NCBI RefSeq assembly: GCF_000622145.1
Contig: NZ_JHWH01000017.1
Span: forward strand, 1-64,000
Length of the DNA: 64,000 bases
Source of the DNA: Paracoccus yeei ATCC BAA-599
GTDB lineage: Bacteria; Pseudomonadota; Alphaproteobacteria; Rhodobacterales; Rhodobacteraceae
Direction of reading: 5' to 3'
Shown here: positions 38,900 through 47,184 of the stretch, piece by piece
Numbering within the stretch: the stretch's first letter is position 1
How the letters are laid out: every line of letters begins with the position of its first letter
The notes under the pieces: generated by a model
What the model saw: the letters and a program-made list of their open reading frames with translations, nothing else
What the model was told of the DNA's origin: nothing
Database searches by the model: none
Position numbers and translations under genes: made by a program

Positions 38900-39594
38900 C
38901 ACGCGTCGTCCAGCTGGCGCGACAGGATGGTCGAGAATTCGTCGGCGAAGCTTTCGTAATTGCCGGTCAGCCGGTCGCTGTCGGCGCTGAGCTTGTTGTA
39001 CAGCACCACCGCCGGGATCGCGGCCAGCAGCCCCAGCGCGGTCGCGACCAGCGCCTCGGCGATGCCCGGCGCCACCACGGCCAGCGAGGTGTTCTGCGAA
39101 ATCGCGATCTCCTCGAAGGCGGTCTTGATGCCCCAGACGGTGCCGAACAGCCCGATGAAGGGCGCGGTCGACCCCACCGTCGCCAGGAATGGCAGTCCCG
39201 CAGTCAGCCGGTCGCTCTCGCGATTGATCGCCACGCTCATGGCGCGGTCGATTCGCGCGGTCGCCCCCGCGATCAGCCCGCCATCGTCGCGGTGGCTGCG
39301 GCGCCATTCGTTCATCCCGGCCGCAAAGATCCGCTCGGACGCCCCCTTGGGATCATCCCCGATGCGGTCGTAAAGATCGTCCAGCGGCTGGCCCGACCAG
39401 AAGGCGCGGTCGAACTTGTCGGCCTCGCGCCGCGCGGCGTTGATGATGATGATCTTGCGGATGATGATCGCCCAGGCCCAGACCGAGGCCAGGACCAGGA
39501 TCACCATCACGATCTGGACCGTCAGCGAGGCGCGCGCGAACAGCGCGATCAGCGAGAAATCGACCGGCGTCCCGGCTCCGGCGAGTTGTTCCAT
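38899..39594 (-). CDS. tolQ: Tol-Pal system proton channel subunit TolQ
   Basis: 231 residues with three membrane helices ([57 protein letters not shown]). MotA/TolQ/ExbB family. The ATG at 39594 is preceded by an in-frame TTG that I discount. 87 bases downstream of ybgC, in the usual order. Confidence 0.95.
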   Translation of the reverse strand: MEQLAGAGTPVDFSLIALFARASLTVQIVMVILVLASVWAWAIIIRKIIIINAARREADKFDRAFWSGQPLDDLYDRIGDDPKGASERIFAAGMNEWRRSHRDDGGLIAGATARIDRAMSVAINRESDRLTAGLPFLATVGSTAPFIGLFGTVWGIKTAFEEIAISQNTSLAVVAPGIAEALVATALGLLAAIPAVVLYNKLSADSDRLTGNYESFADEFSTILSRQLDDA

Positions 39595-39681
39595 CAATCA
39601 AGGCCTGTGCTATGGCCGCTGGCTGCGGCTTCTGGCCTGCCGCTTAGCAGACGCGGCGGGGATGACAAAGCCTTGCGCGTC

Positions 39682-40071
39682 TCAATTCTGCGTCAGCCGC
39701 TCGGCAACCGGGCGCGGCATCCGCACCGGCCGGCCTGCCTGGTTGATGCAGACCAGCGTGACCACGGCGGAAAACAGCACCGTGCCGTCGCGCACCACCT
39801 TCTGGCACAGCGCAATGCGCGCCGAGCCCATCTCGACCACCCGCGACTGCACGACCAGCGCGTCGTCGAAGCGTGCGGGCGACAGGTAATCCGCCTCGAT
39901 CCGGCGCACGACAAAGACCAGGCCTTGGTCCTTCATCGCGACCTGATCGACGCCGCGGTCGCGCAGCCACTCGCTGCGGCCGCGTTCGATGAACTTCAGG
40001 TAGTTGGCATAATAGACGATGCCGGCAAGATCGGTGTCCTCGTAATAGACGCGGAGGGGGAACTGGTGCAT
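39682..40071 (-). CDS. ybgC: acyl-CoA thioesterase YbgC (Tol-Pal associated)
   Basis: 129-residue hotdog-fold thioesterase. The signature YYEDTDLAGIVYYANYLKFIERGRSEWLR contains the catalytic Asp14 (by comparison with E. coli Asp18). It acts on short-chain or hydroxyacyl-CoA, or on acyl-ACP linked to phospholipid synthesis. AGGAGA lies before the ATG. First gene of the ybgC-tol-pal run. Confidence 0.93.
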   Translation of the reverse strand: MHQFPLRVYYEDTDLAGIVYYANYLKFIERGRSEWLRDRGVDQVAMKDQGLVFVVRRIEADYLSPARFDDALVVQSRVVEMGSARIALCQKVVRDGTVLFSAVVTLVCINQAGRPVRMPRPVAERLTQN

Positions 40072-40097
40072 GGGCTGTCTCCTGACTGATCCGTCGC

Positions 40098-40161
40098 GGG
40101 GGTTTTCCACCCCCGTCGTCGTACCGACGACTCCCCCGGAGGATATTTGGACACGAAAGAA
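40098..40161 (+). repeat. A-family composite intergenic module A3
   Basis: In plus orientation: hairpin GGGGG-TTTTCCA-CCCCC (40098-40114), hairpin GTCGTCG-TAC-CGACGAC with a 7-base stem (40115-40131), core CCCCCGGAGGATATTTGG ACACGAAAGAA (40133-40161). It lies between the hypothetical gene and ybgC, both on the minus strand. It is the only copy whose orientation is opposite to the gene ending next to it. Confidence 0.75.
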
Positions 40162-40165
40162 TGCT

Positions 40166-40744
40166 TCAGGTCGCGTGCAGCCGCGCGGCAAGGCGCAGGG
40201 CGTGCGAGGGATCGCGGGCGGCGGCAGGCATGACCGGATCATAGGCCGCCCGGATCAGCCGCGCCAGCGCCGGAGACGGAGTGACATCGCACGCAAAGGT
40301 CAGCAGGGCGCGCATTGCCAGCGCCTCGGCCAGTTGCGCCGGATGGGCATCGGCCAGACCGCCCCCCATGTTGACCAGCGTGATGCAGGCGCGGATGCCG
40401 CCGTCGGGATCAAAGCGAAAGATCCGGTACTGATCTGCCTTCCCGGCCCTCAGCCGCGCCGCAAGCCCCGCCTGACCGGTCAGCCGCTCCAGGTCGGGGA
40501 TGGCGTCCAACTCGTCCCAGTCGCGCAGAAAGAACGTCATCATGTTCGCCCCCATCTCGGGGTCGGTCTCGGCCATGGGGATCCCGGCATGGCCAAGGGC
40601 GCCAAGGGTCACGCGGCGAAAGATGTCCAGCGTCTCGTCCGACAGGCCGAAGATCACCGGCGCGACCGGCCGCCCCCAGCGGGCGCACAGATACTGCCCG
40701 TCGCGGGTGAACAGCGCGGCGATCTCGTCAGGCCCCAATGGCAA
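40166..40744 (-). CDS. conserved-type hypothetical protein, TTG start
   Basis: 192 residues; I do not recognise the family. It is a soluble mixed alpha/beta protein with segments such as LGPDEIAALFTRDGQYLCARWGRPVAPVIFGL and ETLDIFRRVTLGALGH. The TTG at 40744 is chosen because GGAG (40755-40752) is 7 bases upstream; the frame further upstream runs through repeat A4 (encoding RIFAK from the core), so it cannot be native coding. Codon usage is normal for the window, supporting a real gene. It sits between the tol run and scoAB, with A-family modules on both sides. Confidence 0.7.
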   Translation of the reverse strand: MPLGPDEIAALFTRDGQYLCARWGRPVAPVIFGLSDETLDIFRRVTLGALGHAGIPMAETDPEMGANMMTFFLRDWDELDAIPDLERLTGQAGLAARLRAGKADQYRIFRFDPDGGIRACITLVNMGGGLADAHPAQLAEALAMRALLTFACDVTPSPALARLIRAAYDPVMPAAARDPSHALRLAARLHAT

Positions 40745-40750
40745 GCGCTT

Positions 40751-40819
40751 TCTCCGTTTTGCAAATATCCTCGGGGGTGAATTGCGGCGAAGCCGCAAGA
40801 GGGGGCAGACGGCCCCCTC
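40751..40819 (-). repeat. A-family composite intergenic module A4
   Basis: On the minus strand after the scoB stop: hairpin GAGGGGG...CCCCCTC (40819-40799), hairpin TTGCGGC-TTC-GCCGCAA with a 7-base stem (40798-40782), core CCCCCGAGGATATTTG CAAAACGGAGA (40777-40751). The usual AAGAAAGAA end is changed to ACGGAGAAAG, which supplies the ribosome binding site of the following gene. Confidence 0.75.
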
Positions 40820-40831
40820 GCTTCGCGGGCG

Positions 40832-41461
40832 TCACCCGACGATGGTCGCCTCGGTCGCCGCGCGCATCTCGTCCTCGCTGACGCCATCGGCCAGTTCGAC
40901 GATCTTCAATCCACCCTCGACCACGTCCAGAACGCCCAGGTTGGTCACGATGCGGTTGACCACGCCCTGCCCGGTCAGCGGCAGCGTGCAGGCCTTCAGC
41001 ACCTTCGACTCGCCGGCCTTGTTGGTGTGGTCCATCACCACCACCACCCGCCGCACCCCTGCGACCAGGTCCATCGCCCCGCCCATGCCCTTCACGAGCT
41101 TGCCGGGGATCATCCAGTTCGCCAGGTCACCGTTCTCGGCCACCTCCATCGCGCCCAGGATCGCCATGGCGATCTTGCCGCCCCGGATCATGGCGAAGCT
41201 TTCCGAACTGTCGAAATAGGCGGTCTGCGGCAGTTCCGTCACCGTCTGCTTGCCGGCGTTGATCAGGTCGGGGTCTTCCTCGCCCTCATAGGGGAAGGGG
41301 CCGATCCCCAGCATGCCGTTCTCGGACTGCAGCGTCACCTCGACGCCCTCGGGGATGTAGTTCGCGACCAGCGTCGGGATGCCGATGCCAAGGTTCACAT
41401 ACCAGCCGTCCTGCAGCTCCTGCGCGGCCCGCGCCGCCATCTGGTTCCGGTCCCATGCCAT
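40832..41461 (-). CDS. scoB: 3-oxoacid CoA-transferase subunit B
   Basis: 209 residues. The catalytic Glu is in [14 protein letters not shown], with GGAMDLVAG and [11 protein letters not shown] motifs. With subunit A it transfers CoA between succinate (or acetate) and acetoacetate, feeding ketone body or PHB breakdown products into acetyl-CoA. Starts 2 bases downstream of scoA. Followed on its 3' side by module A4. Confidence 0.9.
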   Translation of the reverse strand: MAWDRNQMAARAAQELQDGWYVNLGIGIPTLVANYIPEGVEVTLQSENGMLGIGPFPYEGEEDPDLINAGKQTVTELPQTAYFDSSESFAMIRGGKIAMAILGAMEVAENGDLANWMIPGKLVKGMGGAMDLVAGVRRVVVVMDHTNKAGESKVLKACTLPLTGQGVVNRIVTNLGVLDVVEGGLKIVELADGVSEDEMRAATEATIVG

Positions 41462-41463
41462 GC

Positions 41464-42165
41464 TCAGGCCTCCTTCTTCCGGGTGGTGCGCTGTTCGATG
41501 CGCTTTTCGTGGCTGCCCTGGATCAGGCGGTGGACATAGATGCCTGGCAGGTGGATCGCATCGGGATCAAGGCTGCCGGTCGGGACGATCTCCTCGACCT
41601 CGCAGACGCAGACGCGGCCGCATTTCGCCGCCGGCACGTTGAAGTTGCGCGCGGTCTTGCGGAAGATCACGTTGCCGCTCTCGTCGGCCTTCCAGCCCTT
41701 GACGATGGCGAGGTCCGCGACGATGCCGCGTTCCAGGATATAGGTCTCGCCGTCGAAGTCCTTGTGGTCCTTGCCCTCGGCGATGACGGTGCCGACGCCG
41801 GTTTTCGTATAGAAGCCCGGGATGCCGGCGCCGCCGGCCCGCATCCGCTCGGCCAGCGTGCCCTGCGGGTTGAACTCCAGCTCCAACTCGCCCGAGAGAT
41901 ACTGGCGCATGAATTCCGCATTCTCGCCGACATAGGACGAGATCATCTTCCTGATCTGGCGGCTGTCCAGCAGCTTGCCCAGCCCGAAGCCGTCCACGCC
42001 GCAGTTGTTGCTGGCGATGGTCAGGTCCTTCGTCCCGGCCTTCAGGATCGCCTCGATCAGCAGTTCGGGGATGCCACAAAGCCCGAACCCCCCGGCCGCA
42101 ATCAGCATCCCGTCCCGCAACAGGCCGTCCAGAGCGGCGTCCGCGCTCGCATAGACCTTTTTCAT
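41464..42165 (-). CDS. scoA: 3-oxoacid CoA-transferase subunit A
   Basis: 233 residues. The CoA-binding motif [15 protein letters not shown], the motif [15 protein letters not shown] and the segment [16 protein letters not shown] are typical of SCOT subunit A. Partner of scoB in a two-gene operon. The ATG at 42165 has GGAGGG just upstream. A palindrome lies in the promoter region. Confidence 0.9.
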   Translation of the reverse strand: MKKVYASADAALDGLLRDGMLIAAGGFGLCGIPELLIEAILKAGTKDLTIASNNCGVDGFGLGKLLDSRQIRKMISSYVGENAEFMRQYLSGELELEFNPQGTLAERMRAGGAGIPGFYTKTGVGTVIAEGKDHKDFDGETYILERGIVADLAIVKGWKADESGNVIFRKTARNFNVPAAKCGRVCVCEVEEIVPTGSLDPDAIHLPGIYVHRLIQGSHEKRIEQRTTRKKEA

Positions 42166-42190
42166 CCATCCCTCCACGCTTGTCAGGCTT

Positions 42191-42219
42191 GTTTTGGGCG
42201 GTTTCCGAAACCAAGTCAA
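42191..42219 (-). promoter_or_regulatory. candidate scoAB promoter with operator palindrome
   Basis: TTGACT (42219-42214), a 17-base spacer, CAAAAC (42196-42191). The spacer contains GGTTTC-C-GAAACC (42200-42212), a perfect 6-1-6 palindrome placed where a repressor would block RNA polymerase. It could also serve the divergent DUF488 gene. Confidence 0.5.
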
Positions 42220-42243
42220 CGCGAGGCAGGAAAGGATGGGACG

Positions 42244-42591
42244 ATGCACAGGATCTCGATCCGGCGGGTCTATGAACCGGCCGCCGAAAACGAGGGGCGG
42301 ACGATCCTGGTCGACCGGCTATGGCCGCGCGCCATCAGCCATGCCGAGCTTGGCGATGCGCCCTGGCTGAAGGACATCGCCCCGTCCGAGGACCTGCGCC
42401 ACTGGTTCGCCCACGACCCCGCGAAATGGCCCGAGTTTCGCCGCCGCTACACCGCCGAACTGGACGCCAACCCGCAGGCGGTCGCCGAACTGCGCCGGCT
42501 GGCCGCACAGGGACCGCTGGTGCTGCTCTATGCGGCCAGGGACGAACAGCACAACAACGCGGTCGTCCTGCGCGACTACCTGGGTCAATAG
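42244..42591 (+). CDS. DUF488 family protein
   Basis: 115 residues with the family signature IRRVYEPAAENEGRTILVDRLWPRAIS, WLKDIAPSEDLRHWF and ELRRLAAQGPLVLLYAARDEQHNNAVVL. Function not established; some members are linked to metal or stress responses. GGATGGG precedes the ATG. The last 7 bases overlap the 3' end of ggt on the other strand. Divergent from scoAB, sharing its control region. Confidence 0.85.
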   Translation: MHRISIRRVYEPAAENEGRTILVDRLWPRAISHAELGDAPWLKDIAPSEDLRHWFAHDPAKWPEFRRRYTAELDANPQAVAELRRLAAQGPLVLLYAARDEQHNNAVVLRDYLGQ

Positions 42592-44303
42592 CCCAGCGTC
42601 GCCGCATCCGGCCGGCGTGGGTCGGACGCCCCCAGCAGCGCCCCGCTGGCCGGGTCGCGCATGATCGATTGGGTCGATCCCATCACCGGCTTTTCGGAAA
42701 TCGTGTGCCCCTTGGCGGCCAGCAGGCGCAGGGTGTCGCGGCTGATCCCCTCCTCGATGCGCAACTCGTCGGGCAGCCACTGGTGATGGACGCGCGGCGC
42801 GGTCGAGGCCTCGGCCACGTTCATGCCGTGGTCGATCATGTTCATGACGACCTGCAGCACGGTGGTGATGATCCGGGCGCCGCCGGGCGAGCCGGTGACC
42901 AGCCAGGTCTCGCCGTCCTTCAGCACGATGGTCGGCGTCATCGAGGACAGCGGCCGCTTGCCCGGCTGCACCGCATTGGCATCGCCACCCACCAGGCCGA
43001 AGGCGTTGGGCACCCCGGGCTTGGCCGAGAAGTCGTCCATCTCGTTGTTCATCAGGACGCCCGTGCCTTCGGCCACCAGCCCCGAACCATAGTTCAGGTT
43101 GATGGTATAGGTGTTCGAAACCGCGTTCCCCGCCTTGTCCACGACCGAGAAATGCGTGGTCTGGTCGGATTCGTAGGGCGCCAGATCGCCCGGTCCGATC
43201 ATGGCTGAGGGCGTCGCGTATTCCGCGCTGATCTTGCCGCGCAGCTCGGCCGCATAGTCCTTGCTGGTCAGGGCCGCGACCGGGACGTCGACGAAATCCG
43301 GGTCGCCCAGGTATTCCGAGCGGTCGGCATAGGCCAGCTTCATCGCCTCGGCCATCAGGTGGATCGTCTCGGCGGTGTTGTGCCCCAGCGCCCCGATGGG
43401 ATAGCCCTCCAGCGTGTTCAGGATCTGGATCAGGTGCACCCCGCCCGAGGACGGCGGCGGCATCGAGACGATCTCGTATCCGCGATAGCTTCCCCGCACC
43501 GGCTCGCGCAGCACGGGCTTGTAGGCGGCCAGGTCCTCGACCGTCATCGGCCCGCCGGCCGCCTGCACGGCCCTGGCGATGTTCTCCGCAACCGCGCCCT
43601 TGTAGAACCCGTCCGGCCCCTCGGCGGCGACCTTTTTCAGCGTCGCCGCCAGGTCGGCCTGCACCAGGCGCTCGCCCGGGCGATAGCCCGCCCCGCCCTC
43701 CTTGAAGAAGATCTTCGCCGTCGAGGGATGCTTCATCAGCGCCTCGCGCTCGGCCTCGAGGCTGTCGGCCAGGTCGGGGGTGACGATGATCCCCTCCTCG
43801 GCCAGACGGATGGCGGGGGCGATGACATCGGCCCAGGGCATCGAGCCGTAGGTGTCCAGCGCCATCCGCATGCCCGCGACGGTCCCCGGCACGCCCGAGG
43901 CCGCGCCGGTATAAAGCGACTTGTCGCTGTCCGCCTCGCCCTTGTCGTCCAGGAACATGTCGCGGCTGGCCCCCGAGGGCGCCAGTTCGCGATAGTCGAT
44001 GGCCTGCGTCCGGCCGGTTTCGGCATCATGGACCAGCATGAAGCCGCCGCCGCCCAGATTGCCCGCCCGCGGCAGCGTCACCGCAAGCGCAAAGGCCACC
44101 GCGACGCCGGCATCGACCGCATTGCCGCCCTTGGCCATGATGTCGCGCCCGATCTCGGCCGCCAGACGTTCCTGGGCCGAGACCATGCCGTTTTCCGCCC
44201 AGACCGGGTGGATACGGTCCATTTCGGAAAAGATCGTGGCCTGCTGTGCGCCCGCCGGGCCCGCCAGAAGCAAGCCCGCAATGGCCAATCCTGAAATCCG
44301 CAT
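42585..44303 (-). CDS. ggt: gamma-glutamyltransferase
   Basis: 572-residue periplasmic precursor that self-cleaves into large and small subunits and hydrolyses or transfers the gamma-glutamyl group of glutathione. A signal peptide (MRISGLAIAGLLLAGPAGAQQ) is present. The nucleophile Thr at the cleavage site is in YESDQTTHFSVVDKAGNAVS, and substrate-binding motifs GNLGGGGFMLVHD, PLSSMTPTIVLKDG and TGSPGG are kept. GGAGGCGGGAC precedes the ATG at 44303. Confidence 0.93.
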   Translation of the reverse strand: MRISGLAIAGLLLAGPAGAQQATIFSEMDRIHPVWAENGMVSAQERLAAEIGRDIMAKGGNAVDAGVAVAFALAVTLPRAGNLGGGGFMLVHDAETGRTQAIDYRELAPSGASRDMFLDDKGEADSDKSLYTGAASGVPGTVAGMRMALDTYGSMPWADVIAPAIRLAEEGIIVTPDLADSLEAEREALMKHPSTAKIFFKEGGAGYRPGERLVQADLAATLKKVAAEGPDGFYKGAVAENIARAVQAAGGPMTVEDLAAYKPVLREPVRGSYRGYEIVSMPPPSSGGVHLIQILNTLEGYPIGALGHNTAETIHLMAEAMKLAYADRSEYLGDPDFVDVPVAALTSKDYAAELRGKISAEYATPSAMIGPGDLAPYESDQTTHFSVVDKAGNAVSNTYTINLNYGSGLVAEGTGVLMNNEMDDFSAKPGVPNAFGLVGGDANAVQPGKRPLSSMTPTIVLKDGETWLVTGSPGGARIITTVLQVVMNMIDHGMNVAEASTAPRVHHQWLPDELRIEEGISRDTLRLLAAKGHTISEKPVMGSTQSIMRDPASGALLGASDPRRPDAATLGY

Positions 44304-44359
44304 GTCCCGCCTCCGCTGCAACCTTGGGGGAAGCCTAGCAGCGGATGGGCGGGGATCAA

Positions 44360-44385
44360 AACCCAAACGTTCCGCCCATGGCGGA
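44360..44385 (-). terminator. hairpin downstream of topA
   Basis: TCCGCC (44371-44376) pairs with GGCGGA (44380-44385), followed on the minus strand by ACGTTTGGGTTTTG. A modest intrinsic terminator for topA, lying past the B2 repeat pair. Confidence 0.4.
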
Positions 44386-44394
44386 TGCCGCGTT

Positions 44395-44450
44395 CGGGTA
44401 TTTGGAAAACAGTGAAAACGGGCCAGCTCGTCTTCGTTTCCCGAATACCG
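44395..44450. repeat. B-family inverted repeat pair (B2)
   Basis: Left arm CGGGTATTTGGAAAAC AGTGAAAACG (44395-44420), right arm the reverse complement type CGTCTTCG TTTCCCGAATACCG (44429-44450). The inner GGTATT-GG-AAAC blocks match with two differences over 14 bases. It lies between topA and ggt. Confidence 0.65.
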
Positions 44451-44474
44451 ATGGACGGCGCCGAACCGAGGCGA

Positions 44475-47060
44475 TCACTCGGCCTTCCGGGCGCCGGCCT
44501 TCTTGGTCGCGGCAGGTTTTTTGGCCGCGGGTTTTTTCGCCGTGGCCTTCTTGGCGGGGGCCTTTTCGGCCTTGGCGGCGGGCTTCTTCGCGGGTTTCCT
44601 GCCCGACTTGCCGGCCTTTTCGGCGATCAGCTCCAGCGCCCGCTCCAGCGTCACCGCCCCGGGCTCCAGGTCGCGCGGCAGGGTCGCATTGACCTTGCCC
44701 CATTTGACATAGGGGCCGTAGCGGCCGGCCAGAACCTGAACCGGTCCGCCTTCGGGATGCTCGCCCAGTTCGGCCAGGGGCGCGGCCGGGGCCGCCCGGC
44801 CTCGGGTCGCCTTCTGGGCCAGAACCTCGACGGCGCGGTTCATGCCGATGGTGAAGACTTCGTCCACATCGGGCAGGTTCGCGTATTTCGCGCCATGCTT
44901 CACATAGGGGCCGTAGCGGCCGATCCCGGCCTCGACGGGCACGCCGTCCTCGGGGTGCGGGCCGATCTCGCGCGGCAGGGCCAGCAGGGCCAGCGCCCGG
45001 TCCAGATCGACCGAGGCCAGGTCCCAGCCCTTGGGGATCGAGGCGCGGGGCGGCTTGGGATTCTCGGCCGTGGCCTCGCCCCGCTGCACATAGGGACCGA
45101 AGCGGCCGTTCTTGAGGCTGATCTGATCGCCGTTGTCCTCGCCCAGCACGGCATCGCCGACAATCTCGGCATCGGGGCTGCTGATCGGACGGGTGAAGCG
45201 GCATTCCGGATAGTTGGTGCAGCCGATGAAGGCCCCGCCCGAGCGCGCCGTCTTCAGATGCAGCCGCCCCTTGTGGCAGAGCGGGCATTCGCGCGGGTCG
45301 CCGCCATCGGCGCGCGGCGGATAGAGATGCGGCGCCAGGGCCTCGTCGATGGCCTCCAGCACCTCGCCGATGCGCAATTCGCTGGTGCCTTCCAGCGCGG
45401 CGGTGAAGTCCCGCCAGAAGCGGCGCAGCACCTCGCGGTAGGCGCGCTCGCCCGAGCTGATGTCGTCAAGTTCGCCTTCCAGGTTGGCGGTGAAGTCGTA
45501 GCTGACATAGCGCGGGAAGTATTTCTGCAGAAAGACCGTGACCAGCCGGCCCTTGTCCTCGGGGATCAGGCGGTTCTGTTCCTTGCGGACGTAATCGCGG
45601 TCCTGGATCGTCGTCACGATGCTGGCATAGGTCGAGGGCCGGCCGATGCCCAGTTCTTCCATGCGCTTGACCAGGGTCGCCTCGGTATAGCGCGGGGGTG
45701 CCTGTGTGAAATGCTGCTCGGGGGTAACGCTGCGCTTTTCGGTCGCCTCGCCTTCCTGGATCAGCGGCAGGCGGCGGCCGTCATCCTCGTCCTCGTCGTC
45801 GCGGCCCTGGTCGTAGACCCGCAGGAAGCCGTCGAACAGCATCACCTGCCCGGTGGCGCGCAGGCCGACCTGGCCGTCGGGGCTGGCGATCTCGACCGTG
45901 GTGCGCTCCATGCGGGCCGATTCCATCTGGCTGGCAATGGTGCGCTTCCAGATCAGGTCATACAGCGCCTTCTGGTCCTTGTCCGCGACCGGCAGCCTGT
46001 CGGGCGACAACATCATGTCGGTGGGGCGGATGCACTCGTGCGCTTCCTGGGCGTTCTTGGCCTTGTTCTTGTACATGCGCGGGCTCTTCGGCAGGTATTC
46101 CGCGCCGAAACGGGCCTTGATCGCGTCGCGGGCGGCCATGACGGCCTCGGGGGCCATGTCGATGCCGTCGGTCCGCATATAGGTGATGTGGCCGGCCTCA
46201 TAGAGCCGCTGCGCCGCCGACATGCAGGCCCGCGCCCCCAGGCCCAGCTTGCGGCTGGCTTCCTGCTGCAGGGTCGAGGTCATGAAGGGCGGCCAGGGAT
46301 TGCGGCTGGCCGGCTTGGCCTGGACGCTGGCGACGGACAGATCGCGCGACTGGATCGCGGCCACGGCCAGCTGCGCGGTTTCCCCGTCGGCGATGTCGAA
46401 GCGTTCCAGCTTCTTGCCGCCGAAGACGTTCATGGTGGCGTCGAACTCATCGCCGCGCGGGGTGGCCAGGCGGGCATGCACCGACCAGTATTCGCGGGGC
46501 TTGAAGGCCTCGATCTCCATCTCGCGGTCGACGATGATGCGCAGGGCGACCGATTGCACCCGGCCTGCCGACTTGGCGCCTGGCAGCTTCCTCCACAGGA
46601 CCGGCGACAGGTTGAAGCCGACGAGGTAATCCAGCGCGCGGCGCGCCAGATAGGCATCGACCAGCGGCTGGTCGATCTGGCGCGGGTTGGCCATGGCCTC
46701 GGTCACGGCATTCTTGGTGATGGCGTTGAAGGTGACGCGGCTGACCTCGGCGCCCTTCTTCAGCGCCGGCGCCAGCGTCTCCAGCAGGTGCCAGGAGATC
46801 GCCTCGCCCTCGCGGTCGGGGTCGGTCGCCAAGATCAGGTTCGGGTCGCTTGCCAGCGCATCCTTGATCGCCTTGACGTGCTTGCGGCTATCCGCCGCAA
46901 CCTCCCATTTCATGGCGAAATCGGCTTCGGGATCGACGCTGCCATCCTTGGGCGGCAGGTCGCGGACATGGCCGAAGGACGCCAGAACCGTATAGTCGTC
47001 GCCCAGGTATTTATTGATCGTCTTGGCCTTGGCCGGAGATTCAACGACGACGACGGGCAT
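44475..47060 (-). CDS. topA: DNA topoisomerase I
   Basis: 861 residues. It relaxes negative supercoils. TOPRIM (MPVVVVESPAKAKTINKYLG; DPDREGEAISWHLLE), the catalytic Tyr in HITYMRTDGID (Gly replaces the common Ser after RTD), one C4 zinc motif (CPLCHKGRLHLKTARSG...CTNYPEC), then three C-terminal repeats with GRFGPYVQ/GRYGPYVK. The last 55 residues are a Lys/Ala/Pro tail of PAKKATAKKPAAKK type, probably binding DNA electrostatically. The start MPVVVVES fits the family. Confidence 0.96.
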   Translation of the reverse strand: MPVVVVESPAKAKTINKYLGDDYTVLASFGHVRDLPPKDGSVDPEADFAMKWEVAADSRKHVKAIKDALASDPNLILATDPDREGEAISWHLLETLAPALKKGAEVSRVTFNAITKNAVTEAMANPRQIDQPLVDAYLARRALDYLVGFNLSPVLWRKLPGAKSAGRVQSVALRIIVDREMEIEAFKPREYWSVHARLATPRGDEFDATMNVFGGKKLERFDIADGETAQLAVAAIQSRDLSVASVQAKPASRNPWPPFMTSTLQQEASRKLGLGARACMSAAQRLYEAGHITYMRTDGIDMAPEAVMAARDAIKARFGAEYLPKSPRMYKNKAKNAQEAHECIRPTDMMLSPDRLPVADKDQKALYDLIWKRTIASQMESARMERTTVEIASPDGQVGLRATGQVMLFDGFLRVYDQGRDDEDEDDGRRLPLIQEGEATEKRSVTPEQHFTQAPPRYTEATLVKRMEELGIGRPSTYASIVTTIQDRDYVRKEQNRLIPEDKGRLVTVFLQKYFPRYVSYDFTANLEGELDDISSGERAYREVLRRFWRDFTAALEGTSELRIGEVLEAIDEALAPHLYPPRADGGDPRECPLCHKGRLHLKTARSGGAFIGCTNYPECRFTRPISSPDAEIVGDAVLGEDNGDQISLKNGRFGPYVQRGEATAENPKPPRASIPKGWDLASVDLDRALALLALPREIGPHPEDGVPVEAGIGRYGPYVKHGAKYANLPDVDEVFTIGMNRAVEVLAQKATRGRAAPAAPLAELGEHPEGGPVQVLAGRYGPYVKWGKVNATLPRDLEPGAVTLERALELIAEKAGKSGRKPAKKPAAKAEKAPAKKATAKKPAAKKPAATKKAGARKAE

Positions 47061-47126
47061 GAAAATTCCTTCGCATGATTCGGCGCCGGAACATGGGCAC
47101 AGCCCGGCGGACTGTCAACGCCGGGC

Positions 47127-47177
47127 TTCTTTCTTGTCCAAATATCCTGCGGGGGTCCGGGGGCGCAAAGCCCCCGG
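47127..47177 (-). repeat. A-family composite intergenic module A5
   Basis: On the minus strand after fpr: hairpin CCGGGGGC-TTTGC-GCCCCCGG with an 8-base stem (47177-47157), then core CCCCCGCAGGATATTTGG ACAAGAAAGAA (47155-47127). The second hairpin is missing in this copy. Just beyond it, AGCCCGGC/GCCGGGCT (47101-47108 with 47120-47127) forms another hairpin. Confidence 0.75.
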
Positions 47178-47184
47178 CAGCGGG

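Noticed and set aside
44371..44385. TCCGCCCATGGCGGA as an operator for ggt
   Set aside because: It is 68 bases upstream of the ggt ATG, but a hairpin followed by a T-rich stretch on the minus strand fits topA termination better. There is no evidence of a promoter around it.
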